Shown one piece after another: positions 1 through 11,400 of a stretch of 64,000 nucleotides of DNA. The stretch covers positions 14,167,782-14,231,781 of the forward strand of contig CM041545.1 in the NCBI GenBank assembly GCA_023238725.1. The letters are read 5' to 3'. The first letter of the stretch is position 1. Each line of letters begins with the position of its first letter. The stretch is from Scortum barcoo (Eukaryota; Chordata; Actinopteri; Centrarchiformes; Terapontidae). The notes beneath the pieces were generated by a model that worked only from the letters and a program-made list of their open reading frames with translations, had not been told where the DNA came from and did no database searches. A program made the position numbers and the translations under genes.

Positions 1-131
1 TACCATGGTGTTACCTCAATGTCAGCTTGTTTCCAAAATTATAACTAAAATAATGTTAAGTGCCTCCATAGTTTTAAAGATGTTATAAGTATGTCATATT
101 TTCTAATTTGTAATTTCCTTTCCTTCATCAG

Positions 132-3100
132 ATGACCACGATGTTTTGTCCTTCCTGCTGTTCAGACTCTCAGAGCCGGGCCAGCAACCGGTAACTATGC
201 TTTCCTAGAGCTCCTAATACTTTCCCAATCCAGTGTGTTCGCCTCTGTGTGGCTGTGTGTCTCTGTGTGCCCACGCGTGCATGTGCACAACATTAGCCTT
301 AAGCACAAGCTCTATTGAGTTCAGAGAGGGTTTTTTGTTTTTTGTCTTTCCCATTGAAGCCCCCACCTGAATTTGAGATTCCTAAAGAAGAGAAGGACAA
401 GTACCAGGAGGAATTTCAGAACTTCCAGCAAGAGCTCGACAAAAAGAAAGAGGAGTTTCAGAAAGAGCACCCAGACGTCCAAGGAGAGCCAAGTTAGTTT
501 TGTGAACCCCCGATCATAAAGTGATCAGAAACAGAATCAGAAAGTTTAAAGTTGTTTTTTTATCTATAGTTTTTACATTTAGTTTTATATTATATTATCC
601 AATATGTGATATTTAGATTATTCTATTATTTTTATATATTTATATATACACCTATTTTTTCCACCTGCTTGTGTACATAACAGTCCTTTCTATTTTTTAC
701 TTTTATTTGTACACATACTTGGCCAGTAAAACTGATCCCGATTCTGATCTGGAAAAACAAAGTAAAAATGTTTGGAAATTTAAGACTCATAAAATACTAA
801 TAATATACTTTAAGATTTGTAGTTTTATAAAGGTTTTTGAGTACCTGGCAGGACTATACTAACGTGTATGTGTCTTCTTCAGTTGAGGACTTGTACGAAA
901 GCGTGAACGACCGCGAGATCCGTCAGGTATTTGAAGGCCAGAACCGGATCCACCTAGAGATCAAACAGCTGCACCGACAGCTCGCCATGATCCTGGACGA
1001 GCAGCGGCGATACGTTTCCGTCATCACCGATGAAGTCGCAAAGAAGGGGGCGAACGCTGAGTCAGGACAGGTGAGGACGTCACTGCCAAGTTTGCACCAG
1101 GACTTTTCTTCTGCACAGCTTAGATGAACTTCCAGGCAGATTTATTGATTTTAAAAATGTAAACAGAAACCACTCAAACATTGACCAATGCAGAAAAGAT
1201 CACTTTCACTTCAGTGTTATTTCTGTGTACGCTGCTTCTGTTTTTATGACAGTTTGTGATAACTAATAAACACTTTTTTATGATGGCTTTATCAAACGTC
1301 AACACTGCAGTGTTTAACCTTCAGACTATTGCACTCTATTTCTCTTTCAGCTGGACACTGCCGGTCAACAACAGTTGGGCTCCGTCCTGGCCACACAGCA
1401 GGAGGTTCTCAAAAATCTGAATGAGCTGAGGTAAGTAACAGCAGCGTCCTTGTTGTCGCCGTTTGGTCTGTCTTAAAAACTTGCTGTTGTTTTTGCAACA
1501 AACATAAAGAGAGATCTGTGATACTCCAGAAAAACAATGGAAATCCTGGCTGGCTAACCCCCTAAAATCATATTTAATCTCAGGATGCAGTGGCTGCGAC
1601 ATCACAGGTGTCTGCCAGCCTGATAATCCAGCCGTGTGACAGTCACACGCACACGGACACACTAAAAGCGTCAGAGCTAAATTGGATAATCATCACACTC
1701 ATTTGTTGTCACTGCTTGTGATTAAATAAAAAGATTAATTGCATTTGTAGGAATTACAGAAACTTGACGTGAAGAATCGATCAGAGTTTGACCAAAGGGT
1801 GTGAGAGAGAGTTTTTAAAAGACATCATCTCAGTGAATTAGAGCTGTCATTTCTGAGACACACAGTGATTACAGTGTGATAGGTGTAGTAATATCCAGCT
1901 GTAATCTGCTTTTTCTTTCATTGTAAACACGCTCTCCTTACCACTGCCAGATCACAGCCTGCACAGATATTAAATGCTAAGATAATATAGCTAAAGAGCT
2001 TTTCCGGTGGTATACTTTCCATGTCAAAGATTCAAATGACTGTTTGATTTCTGTGCCTACAGTAAGTAAGCCTGATTAGGTGTACAGACAGTAACTGTTT
2101 TGATTGTTTGGAGATTGTATTTAGTCAATAACACATTTGTGCTTTTGAATTGCTCGCCTAAGGTGCTTGTGGGCTTACTTGATGTGAGCACGCAACGGAT
2201 TAAAAACAAGAACAAGTCGTCTTCAGCACCTCTTCTTTTGAGATTTTAATTACATTTTTTTCCTTTTCAACAATAATTAAATTAGATTAAATTATACAGC
2301 TAGTCAGCTTATTTCTACCTTGTCAATTGTCCAGAAAATTAAAGCCCTCCGATATTTAATTTCCTTCAGTGCTTCGCTCTCACTTAAAAATACAAACAAC
2401 AACATTATGTTTATTTATTCATTGACGGCAGATTTGCCCTGTTGCTGCAGTTTGATTGTGCGTCTTAATTTGAAGACACCAGCTGCATCAAGAATTAATC
2501 AGAATCAAAGAATTAAAAAAGATATTAAAGATTGTATTTTATGTAACATTAATCTCTTGTGTATCATAAAAGAACCAAGCTGTTTATATGCCCTAAATCC
2601 AACAGGACATTCATCCTCAAGTGATTTCGCTTACATGATTTTCTTTATTATATTGTTGACCCAGACTCACTTACATTAATATACATTAATACACTAATTT
2701 TAGAGAAACACATCTATAAGTGAATTATATTGAATTGACGGCAGAGAAAGACAGAGTTTCGGTAATAATTTGATTTTAAGAAAGCACATTATCAGAGTAG
2801 TGAACAGGAGTAAGCTGATTGACACAGTAAATAAGTTTAGACCCAGTCAAAAGGCTTCAGCTGCTCCGACTAATGTGCTAATGTGAGCGACTGATCTGTA
2901 TTACTTTGTAGATTAAGCTCTCAGTTTATCCTGACCCATCTTCCAATCACAGAATTCATGATAGGACTTCATCTCACACTCTCTAAACATCCAAGGAGGG
3001 CTTTCTGCTCATAAATGGGTCACTTGTAGTTGATGAAGATTAGATGTAGGCTTTAATAAATGCTCACTTACTTTCTCAAGGGAGATTTCTTTTTCCCCCC

Positions 3101-5579
3101 CTCTCTCCATGAAACAAATTAGATTTTGTTTATATGTCATCCCTGTCCGTCCCTTCAGCCATGTGGCCGAGCAAGAAAAGGCCACATCTTAGCACCATTT
3201 TGTCCTTATCAGATTAGTAGTCTTTAAATACATCTGTCATACACAGGCAAAACATGCTTTACCTCCAATTGATTGTCACAATCCCCCCTCAGGGCCTTCC
3301 TACTTACGCTGCTGGAATTCCTTTTTATTTGTCAAGTCACTTTTTTCTTTATAATCGTCTTAGACGTGTTTAAGATGATAGGGGAAACTTATTGCTTTCT
3401 CCCTGTAAGTAATCAACTTTAAGAAATTGCATTTTGTTGAGAAATATGATCCAGTCTTAGGCTACTTCATTCTCTGCGGAGAATGGTTTAAACTGTATTT
3501 TCCTCCATTCACTGATGAAATTGAAAGTCAAGATTCAGATTTACAGATTTCACATTTTATAGCTGGTGAACCTCGACAGTAATGGCCGTGGATTGTATAT
3601 TTTATTACGACACATAAACTTTCCTAGATGGATGCAGAGAAATAGTCATTTTTATTTTTTTATTTTATGTTTTTAAATGGATCCAACAAACAAAACATAA
3701 CGTGTCCACTTGTGAGTTTTAAAGGTGTTTGTATGTGGGGTTCATTTTACCTTTAGACGAAGCCAGACTAGCTATTTCCCCTGTTTCCAGTCTTTATTGC
3801 TAAGCTATGCTAAATGGCATACAGACATGAGAGTGACATTGATCTCCTCATCTAACTCTGAGCAAGAAATAGTAATCGCTCTCTCCCAAAGTGTTGTACT
3901 CCTTTAAACTCGAAGAAACTTGCAGAAAGTGAGATGTTGCGTGTAAATTTCATATAGTGACATACTAAAAACAATAAAGCCAATCCAAGTTTGCACCTCA
4001 GTTGTCATTACATTGACTCACCAATATATATGTTGACATATATATGTTGACAATAACTATAAATGCACTAAAATCAGAAGAAAATACTATTTATATTGGA
4101 TCTGGTGTTAGTCAGCGTTCATGTATGTGGAAGAAGCAGATACTGTGTGAAAGTATCTACACAGACAATTCCGCTGCTGATATCAGCATATTGTTAATAT
4201 TAGTTTATTGCAGTTACAGTATGTATATGCATGTGTGTCAGCGATAAGTAACAAGAAACTGCTGTAAATGCCTAAATATATTTAAGGTCATATATAAACA
4301 GTATCTCAGTTATATCACTGGACCAACAGAAAGCGGCTAATATCACTTTTGATATTGGCATTGGTCTCAATGATACAGTCAGGCTATATTGCATATTTTA
4401 TTAGATATTTATTAGCTTGTTTAATAGCAGTTGTTCTTCTTCAGTCCACAATCAAACACAAGACAGACTGAACAACTGTACTCTGCACTATTAAAAAAAT
4501 AATACAACACATTTACAACCATTAAATGTTTTCTTTCTCACTTTTAATGCTTTATTAAATTTTTCAATCCGTCTTTGGCATCATAGCTTGACTCAGGCTT
4601 CCATATTTCAGACAGGCTCCCCTGTGGTCTGTTTCTCAACCTCCTGCACTTGTAATCTGTTGTAAGAACATGTTTTTATAAGGGATTAATTTAGCAATCG
4701 TGACCTCTTTTATCAGATGGTAATTTTCTGTTTTTCAAACTTTGAGAATATGTAACCTCTAGTGAATACGGATTAAAAGATTAATATTGAATTTGTATTA
4801 CTGATACCACGCTGCATTTCATGTTTCCCAACATGAATTCTCTCAACACATATATTAAATTGCAGGAAGTAAACATTTTGACTACATTACTGAGATATTT
4901 ATTCGGTATTAAAAGGTTGTGGCACTAAAGATGATTTATATCAGTCCTTTGGGGAGGCAGTTGCAGTATTAATGTTTTTTTTGCACATTATCTCTGCAGG
5001 GACCTGCGGCTCTCCGGCCTGTAAACTTTGACTCAGTGTGTGTCTTCTCTTTGTCTCTGCAGAAACTCCTTTTATGACTCTCTGAAACAGATCGGCTCAG
5101 CCCAGCACCAGGGCAACGCAGCTATGGGAACATACGAGACCGTTCAGCACTTCAACGACATCAAGGAGCATCTGCACACAGTTAAGAGGGACGTGGAGCA
5201 CCTGGTCCAGCGTAATGCTCAGGTACGGATCAGAGCGTGGAATCTCCCTTTTTAGAGCACTTTATAAAAAAAACAGATCAGAGTTCAGCTGACTAAAGTT
5301 TCTTCTAAATGTTTTCACGCACAGAATCCTGCTGAGAAGGTTATGAAGTGTCCTGAGGTGCCTCCCATGCCTTCCTGCTTATCCACCGTTCATTTTGCAA
5401 TCTTCATTGTCATCCAGTCAGTCTTGTTCTTCTGCTACATCATGTACAAGTAAGACATCTTTGTTTTTACTCGGTCAATAATGTGCTGGTGGATTTAAGC
5501 CACTCTCTAATGCTTCATGTGTCTTCTTCTTTTCTCTTGTAGAAGTCAACAAGAAGCAGCAGCAAAGAAGTTCTTTTGA
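132..5579 (+). CDS. lman1: ERGIC-53 / LMAN1, 3' half (partial at the window start)
   Basis: Mannose-binding cargo receptor that cycles between ER and ERGIC and, with MCFD2, exports glycoproteins such as coagulation factors V and VIII. Seven exons are visible: 132-190, 360-492, 883-1070, 1351-1430, 5063-5222, 5325-5449 and 5543-5579, all GT-AG with matching phases (259 residues). The first exon (DDHDVLSFLLFRLSEPG) is the end of the L-type lectin domain. Next comes a coiled-coil stalk (KYQEEFQNFQQELDKKKEEF, then FEGQNRIHLEIKQLHRQL), then a stem with the two cysteines that link oligomers in the family (MKCPE and PSCLS), one membrane helix, and the cytosolic tail SQQEAAAKKFF. The tail carries the dilysine ER-retrieval and diphenylalanine export signal. 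Exons for the signal peptide and most of the lectin domain lie to the left of the window. The LMAN1 assignment, rather than LMAN1L, rests on the tail and on near-identity through the stalk. Confidence 0.97.
2840..3420. promoter_or_regulatory. candidate conserved non-coding element in an lman1 intron
   Basis: The stretch has mixed, non-repetitive composition with several homeobox-type and TAATCC-like cores, unlike the AT-drifted intron around it. This is only a pattern judgement. Its position two genes from rx3 would fit a long-range enhancer, but nothing in the sequence proves it. Confidence 0.25.
3735..3905 (+). repeat. dispersed fish repeat, copy 1 (family B)
   Basis: It contains GTTTCCAGTCTTTATTGCTA and ACAGACATGAGAGTGA, and ends near TGTACTCCTTTAAA. 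I recognise this order of phrases as a dispersed repeat common in percomorph genomes, although I cannot give its library name. A second diverged copy lies at about 38090-38410. Confidence 0.55.
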
Positions 5580-6223
5580 TGAAATTTATTTCTGAAATGC
5601 GTGTGTAAATGAGGGAATGTCCGTTTTTGGTAATTTTTTTGGTTTGATTATTTTCAGATTGTAAGTTATTGTACTTGAAATTTTTTTTTTAATGAATTGC
5701 AGAATTTTAATTTGATCAGTAAAATGTTGTGTATGGATGTGTGAGATTTATTGTTCTGGATTTAAAACATGATGTAAAATGTTCCTTACAGTATTTTTCA
5801 TTTGGTCAGATCTTTTCATTTTAGGTTGAAACTTGCCACAGACCCATTCCATGAAACTGAAGTGACAACAAAAAATCCTGTGTCTTGAAATGTGCATTTT
5901 CGTATAAAATAATGCTGAACTATTGGTGACGAAAGCTCAGAGCGGATATCTGCCTCCATTTATCTGCTCTGATGGAGTCAAAGGTGTCAGAATCTGACAT
6001 ATCCTCGACCTGAATAATTTACATAAACAGAAAACACAAATGACCCTTTGGTATCTGTTTGTTTTATCTTCATTCACACACAACATGCATCTGCACTGAA
6101 TAATGTCTTCATATTTATCATATTTATTCCATACAGCCATATCCATAAATGAAGTTTTTCTTTCAAATTCACACAAAAGGGAAATTACACCACTGAAGAA
6201 GAGGTCACTGAACAAGTACTGTT

Positions 6224-6292
6224 AATAAAATATGACATCCATGACATATAAAGTATTATATTATTATTATATTTTTGTAATTTTGTAATAAA
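6224..6292 (+). terminator. candidate lman1 polyadenylation signals
   Basis: Two AATAAA hexamers, at 6224-6229 and 6287-6292, lie 645-710 bases past the lman1 stop codon. They are the first canonical signals downstream. Transcript ends were not available to confirm their use. Confidence 0.4.
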
Positions 6293-6699
6293 AAGATGCT
6301 TCTGATTTTAATCCAAAGTTAGGGTCTTCTGATTTAACACTCTTAACATTTAAGTGAGATATAAACACCTATAAATAGTTTATAACACAATATGTAGTTG
6401 TGAACAAATGTAGATTAGATTATTACTAAGAAAGTACTTTGAGAAAAGTACTAAAATAAAGTGTTCATTCTTGTATTTGTTAACTTTCCTCTTATGTTAG
6501 TTGGCATAACGCAGTATTATGTACATGTATAATGACACCTATGAACTCACCTTCACAATGTGTTATAAAGTATATTAAACATTATTTTATAGTGGTTTAA
6601 ACTGCATATAACTTATTCATTGATTGATGACAGCTTATAAATGCTAACTGAAGCATTGCTGTCAAATTAATGGTCAGATTATAGCTCCTGTACAGCCTG

Positions 6700-7195
6700 A
6701 AACCCCTTCACCTGGCTTTGCTTTTTACTACGCCCATGCTAGCTGCTCTGTGAGGCCGTAATAAGTCACATTAGTGCTTTTAGTTAAATGCTAGCGTGCT
6801 AATGTTTAAGGTGGTGAATGTTAGACCTGCTAGTTAGCATGTTGGCATGCCAACATTATAAGCAGTAAACAAAGTACAGCTAGGGATGACTGGGATGTCA
6901 ACAGTTTTGCAGGTATTTGTTAAGAAACCAAAATATTGGACACAAAATGTAGATAATCAGACTTATTACAACTAATCAGAACAGTCTGTCCAATTGTGGT
7001 CAAAACATTTTAATCGTAACCAGAAATGTCAACTTTATGATGGTGTTAGAGGACATGGATCACCAAAGTCAGTGGGATACATCCTCTGGGAACCATGAAT
7101 GTCTGTGTTCAATTTGATGGTAATCCATCCAAACATTGTTGAGATAGTTTGGTCTGGACCAAAGAGGTGGATCAACAAACCAACCAACATAAAAC
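6700..7195 (+). repeat. dispersed percomorph repeat (family A, GCTAGCATG-type)
   Basis: In order it reads CTTTTTACTACGCCCATGCT, GCATGTTGGCATGCCAACAT, AACAAAGTACAGCTA, GGATCACCAAAGTCAGTGGG, GGAACCATGAATGTCTGTGT, ATGGTAATCCATCCAA and TTGTTGAGATAGTTTGGTCT. This series matches a very common interspersed repeat that I know from percomorph introns and microsatellite flanks. No transposase is visible, so it is non-autonomous or a fragment. Confidence 0.6.
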
Positions 7196-7554
7196 ATTCA
7201 GAAACATTCAGTGACATTCTGCTCAGTGCACAATAACTTGCAATAATTTAACAAATATAGCAAGAACAAAAGTACTGGATTACATTTACAGTTAAATTAA
7301 TCCTGAAATCTTATCAGGGATTATTTGCTGAAGCAGTTCACATCCGTCCTTCAGTAAATCACATGGATACATAACTAACATAGATATCATTATTATTATA
7401 TATATATCATCCATTCTTTTACATGAAGTTCATAAAACAAACTGATGAATGGTGAATCTCAGTCTTACAGCCCAATATTAGACAGGTATGATGATGATGA
7501 GTACGTGTTTATCTAAAATAATAAAAATAATAACTAGGTGTGAAGAGGTATGAG

Positions 7555-7648
7555 ACGTGTAACACAGAACATCCAGGTTCAACTCTGTGCTTTTGTGCTT
7601 TTTCCTTGACTTTACTATTAAATAAAGGCAAAAAAAAAAAAAAAAAAA
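7555..7648 (+). mobile_element. SINE-like retroposon tail
   Basis: A stretch with ACATCCAGGTTCAACTCTGT is followed by AATAAAGGC (7621-7629) and a run of about 19 A. The AATAAAGGCAAAA ending is typical of a tRNA-derived SINE tail found widely in percomorph fish. The 5' tRNA-like head is not recognisable, so this is probably a 5'-truncated or decayed copy. Confidence 0.45.
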
Positions 7649-7934
7649 GTATGATAATTAAATAGGTCACTACTGTTATATATATATATATATGTATTTA
7701 TCCGTACACTCTAGAGTTGATCATGTAATTGAAGTGATCATCAGGTAGAAAAATAAAATACATTTCTCAAACGGGCTCAGCTGTATTGGGGTAATTCCTT
7801 CAGCGAGTTTGCAGACAGTGGTGGAGTGACGGGGTGAAATGAAACGAGAGCTGCCTCCTCCCCGTCCTCCTGTCAGTCATCCTCCCTCTGAACAATAGCA
7901 CGGCATGAACGGTGGCTCCACTGGGGGATAAACA

Positions 7935-8260
7935 AGACTCTAATCCCGCTCCTCTCTCTCTCTCTCTGCCTGGTCTCAGCAGTATAAGCTGCACACGGGC
8001 TGGCCCGTACTTTACTAATATGATTAAGCACCAGTAGGCGGAAGCAGCATATGTGTGGTCCCAAACTGAGGACACCCATCTCCAAAACCATTTTTTATGA
8101 TGAGTGCAGCAGCTAGATCTTCCAAACAACATGCAAAAGTGTCAAAATTAATAAAGAGAAACATCTCCAAAGGTCTGTGTGATTTAAAAATAGAGAGAAA
8201 ACAGGCCATCTGCCTCTTAGCATAGTGGAGCAGGGAGGATTAAATCCAGATTATGGTCGA
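7935..8260 (+). promoter_or_regulatory. candidate cplx4 proximal regulatory region with CRX/OTX-type sites
   Basis: CTAATCCC lies at 7940-7947 and GGATTA at 8237-8242, the latter followed by a further AGATTA core. These are consensus sites for the OTX/CRX homeoproteins that drive photoreceptor genes. They lie about 250-550 bases upstream of the cplx4 start codon, and complexin 4 is a retinal ribbon-synapse protein. The sites are seen; their function is inferred. Confidence 0.35.
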
Positions 8261-8485
8261 GGCAAAATGTTGTGTGTGTGTGTCAGTGTGTGTTTGTGTC
8301 TGTTGCTTGTCGTCAGTGTGTCCTTGGCTCCATAGTCAAGCAGCAGGTTAGCTAGACAGCTACCACTGGATTTGACAGCTATAGGGAGTTGAAGCGGAGG
8401 GTGCCATAAGAGGAGAAGAATCAGTTTGATCTACCAAACAAGAAAAAAAAAAAGTCCTCGTCCTCGGAGAGTAAACAGTGACAAG

Positions 8486-11400
8486 ATGGCTTTCTTGATC
8501 AAGAGCATGATTGGGAACCCCCTGTCAGGAATGGGTCTTGGTGGTGGAGGTGACAAAGAAGAGGAGGCCACCCCCTCGGATCCAGCCAAAGCAGCAGGGA
8601 TGACACGGGAGGAGTATGAAGAGTACCAAAAACAGCTGGTGGAGGAGAAGTAAGTAAAGACACGGACAGAACTCCACTTTGAGTTGATGCCACCGGCCCA
8701 CTGACAGGACAGTGTGGCTGCACAATGTACAATCTGACCTTGACAAGCTGTTTGCTCCTGCTTTCCAACCCCTCACTGTTTATTTTTTTACTCTGTTTTT
8801 GTAACAACACTTTTTGCACCACATTTTTTACCTTTAGCCTCACTAATTGTAACCACCTGTGCGTTTATTATTTCCATGAGCTTACAATAGAGAGAGGTGC
8901 ATCTGTTGCTGAAGGTCACAGCTAGAGGTACCACCACAGTGGATGTCTTTTTTTTTCCTTCCAGAATTTTCTACATAATAACCTATTGAGGCTAAAGGTC
9001 ACGCTGGTCCCATATCAATAATCTCCCATAATCTGTTGTGTGTTTCTGCATCGAGAGCGTTTATGGGAAGCATTTTGAGTGAGTTTCTAATTTTCAGCAG
9101 AGTTAGCAAATGCACAATGGCAGTCGCAGCTCAAAAACGTGGACCCTAGGGCAGTAAATGTTGGAATATTTACATTAAAACACCAAATATCAGATTTTTA
9201 AGGAGGATCTGTGGGGGTGCAGCAATCACAATCCTGCAAAATTGCACTGATCTATGTGTTTTATTAAGATTGTATTGTATTATTGTATTATAATTGGATC
9301 ATCATTTGAGAAAGCTATTGTAATAGAGTCGGGTTACAACAGGGTTAGAGGGTTTTCTACAGAAAAGCTGTTATTGAGAAGCATTTTATGACCCCTCTTA
9401 ATTCATCTTTATTTTCGTGGTTTTGTTCACCATCAGGTTGCTGCCCTTCATGGTCAGTTTGCCTTGTATGAAGTTCCAGTTTCTGTCACTAAAGCTGACA
9501 TTTAATTAATATAATGCACACGTAGCAACCATGTGATTAATCCATCCTAAATTCCATTTTGAAGAAATAATGCAAAAAAAAAAAAAGATTCTTTTAAATG
9601 TGACAAATTTGGACTTTTGTGGCAGCAGAGTAGATTTTGCAGCATCAAGCAGATAGAGTCTGCCTGTATTACATAACAACATTAATCCAGCCTCTCCACT
9701 CTTATGTTTGGGAAATTACTTTGTGTCAGAGGACACCAGAAAATGACAACATTCTCTATAATCGTAGATTTCTAGTCAAGTATTCTGATTGACAGCGACA
9801 AATCCTGGTGCAAACTAACATACATTAGAAATTAAAAGGACTAACAGGAACGCGTCTGCGTAATGTGTCCATTTTCAAATATATAGTGTGTTGCTGGTTT
9901 GTTAGACACCTCAGTGTGTTGTTGTTTCACTACAGTTGAAGCTACGGCATCTTGGCTTGATTGCAAATCTGCTTGACTCAGTCTGGCCTAATAATCCTGT
10001 CTTTAATTGGCTAAGGGAAAGTACCTGAGTCTCACTTTGAAAATGCAGGAATATGCAGAGTCTGAGCGCAGGCTGCAGGAAAACTGATAACTGAACTGAA
10101 AAGCACAGAGACGTAAATAAAATAATAACGATTTGACGACTTGATTCAAAGATAAAAGATAGAATCACTGATGGAAAATGTTGAGTTGTTATTTACTACA
10201 TGTGGTTTACATTTAGGTCACAGCTAAATTCAATGGTGAGATGTGTTACACAGAATACATCATTAGTGTATTTTATATTCTGTGTCTAAAGGAAGAAAAC
10301 TAACACTGGAGTAACTGACAGCAATGTTACTAAAGCAAATATTTTCATCAGTTTTCATAAAGTCAAATAAGACACTGAAGAGACAACAACACCCCATGTC
10401 CCTAAAAATGTCCCATAAATCTTACAACTTGTATATAACACTATCTTACACGAGTTTAAAATACATTTTTGGTTATTTAGACTAGCTTTGGGATGTTAAA
10501 AATAGTCCATCTTCAATGAAAACATAATGAAGGTACACCTAATGTAACAACTCTTTATTTTCTTTCAGCTAAAATAAAACTTTTTTTTCTAAAAACAAAC
10601 TAAATCTTAATTGACACCTCATTGATTGAATTGAAATATTTTTCAGCAGACAGGATTTGGTGCTTTAGTGGGATTCAGGTGAGCTGGAGGATTTGGTTTT
10701 GAGCTAAACTGTCTCCACTTTGTTTATCTGGTGTGTGTATACCTCGCTGGATTAAGATGTGGTGACACAAAACAGACTGAGCCATTGGGAAGAAAATATT
10801 TTTCAGGAAAATCGAAATAATGAAAAAATTATTATGGCTTCTCCAGAGCTACAAACAAGAGCTCATTCACAAATATATTCTTCAGAAGATTAAAAAAATA
10901 TTTTGTTTACTTTAACCAACCTGGGATGTTCTTGGGACCAAAAATAAAGGCGGCTCTGATCATGATGTTTTTCATTTCTATTTCAGGATGGAGAGAGATG
11001 CAGATTTCTTACACAAGAAGGCAGAGAGGGCAACACTCAGGGTGTGCCTCCGAGATAAATACAGGTTGCCAAAGGTAAAGAGTGCTAGTGTAATTTTTAC
11101 ATTTCATCCAGTACTGAACATTAATAAGCTCTTCTCAGTGGGAACACAAATGAATGATGGTTGACTCTTAAGTTAACTGTTTTCAAGACGCAGTACAACT
11201 TTAGCTTTCATTACGTAGCATTTGGAAGCGCTATATGAATATTTAATAAACACTTGATAACATGCTGTAATGTCATTCTAAGCAAGTATACATATATTTT
11301 AAGTATTTTAAGTATTTATCAGCAATTACAATTTTCACTGTGAAGACATATTTTATATTAATATAACCATATTTTACTATATGATCACTTATTCATTCAA

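Larger units (their letters stand above)
1431..5062 (+). other. long lman1 intron
   Basis: This 3.6 kb intron separates the stalk exon ending ELR from the exon starting NSFYDS. It has donor gtaagt and acceptor ctctgcag. It contains a dispersed-repeat fragment (about 3735-3905) and a stretch around 2840-3420 that looks conserved by composition. The open frames inside it (for example 2320-2679 and 4044-4247) have no recognisable domain and AT-rich chance composition, so I do not call them genes. Confidence 0.8.
5580..8485. other. lman1 3' UTR, lman1-cplx4 intergenic DNA and cplx4 5' flank
   Basis: No gene is recognised here. It holds the lman1 3' UTR, a dispersed repeat (6700-7195), a SINE-like tail (7555-7648), a short TA repeat (about 7677-7693), a TG-rich tract near 8270-8305, and the cplx4 proximal region (about 7930-8480). 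Confidence 0.75.

Noticed and set aside
1336..1662. Minus-strand open frame over an lman1 exon and intron
   Set aside because: It overlaps a confirmed sense exon and has no recognisable domain.
2320..2679. 119-codon open frame in an lman1 intron
   Set aside because: AT-rich chance frame with Asn/Ile/Leu bias, and it lies fully inside a confirmed intron.
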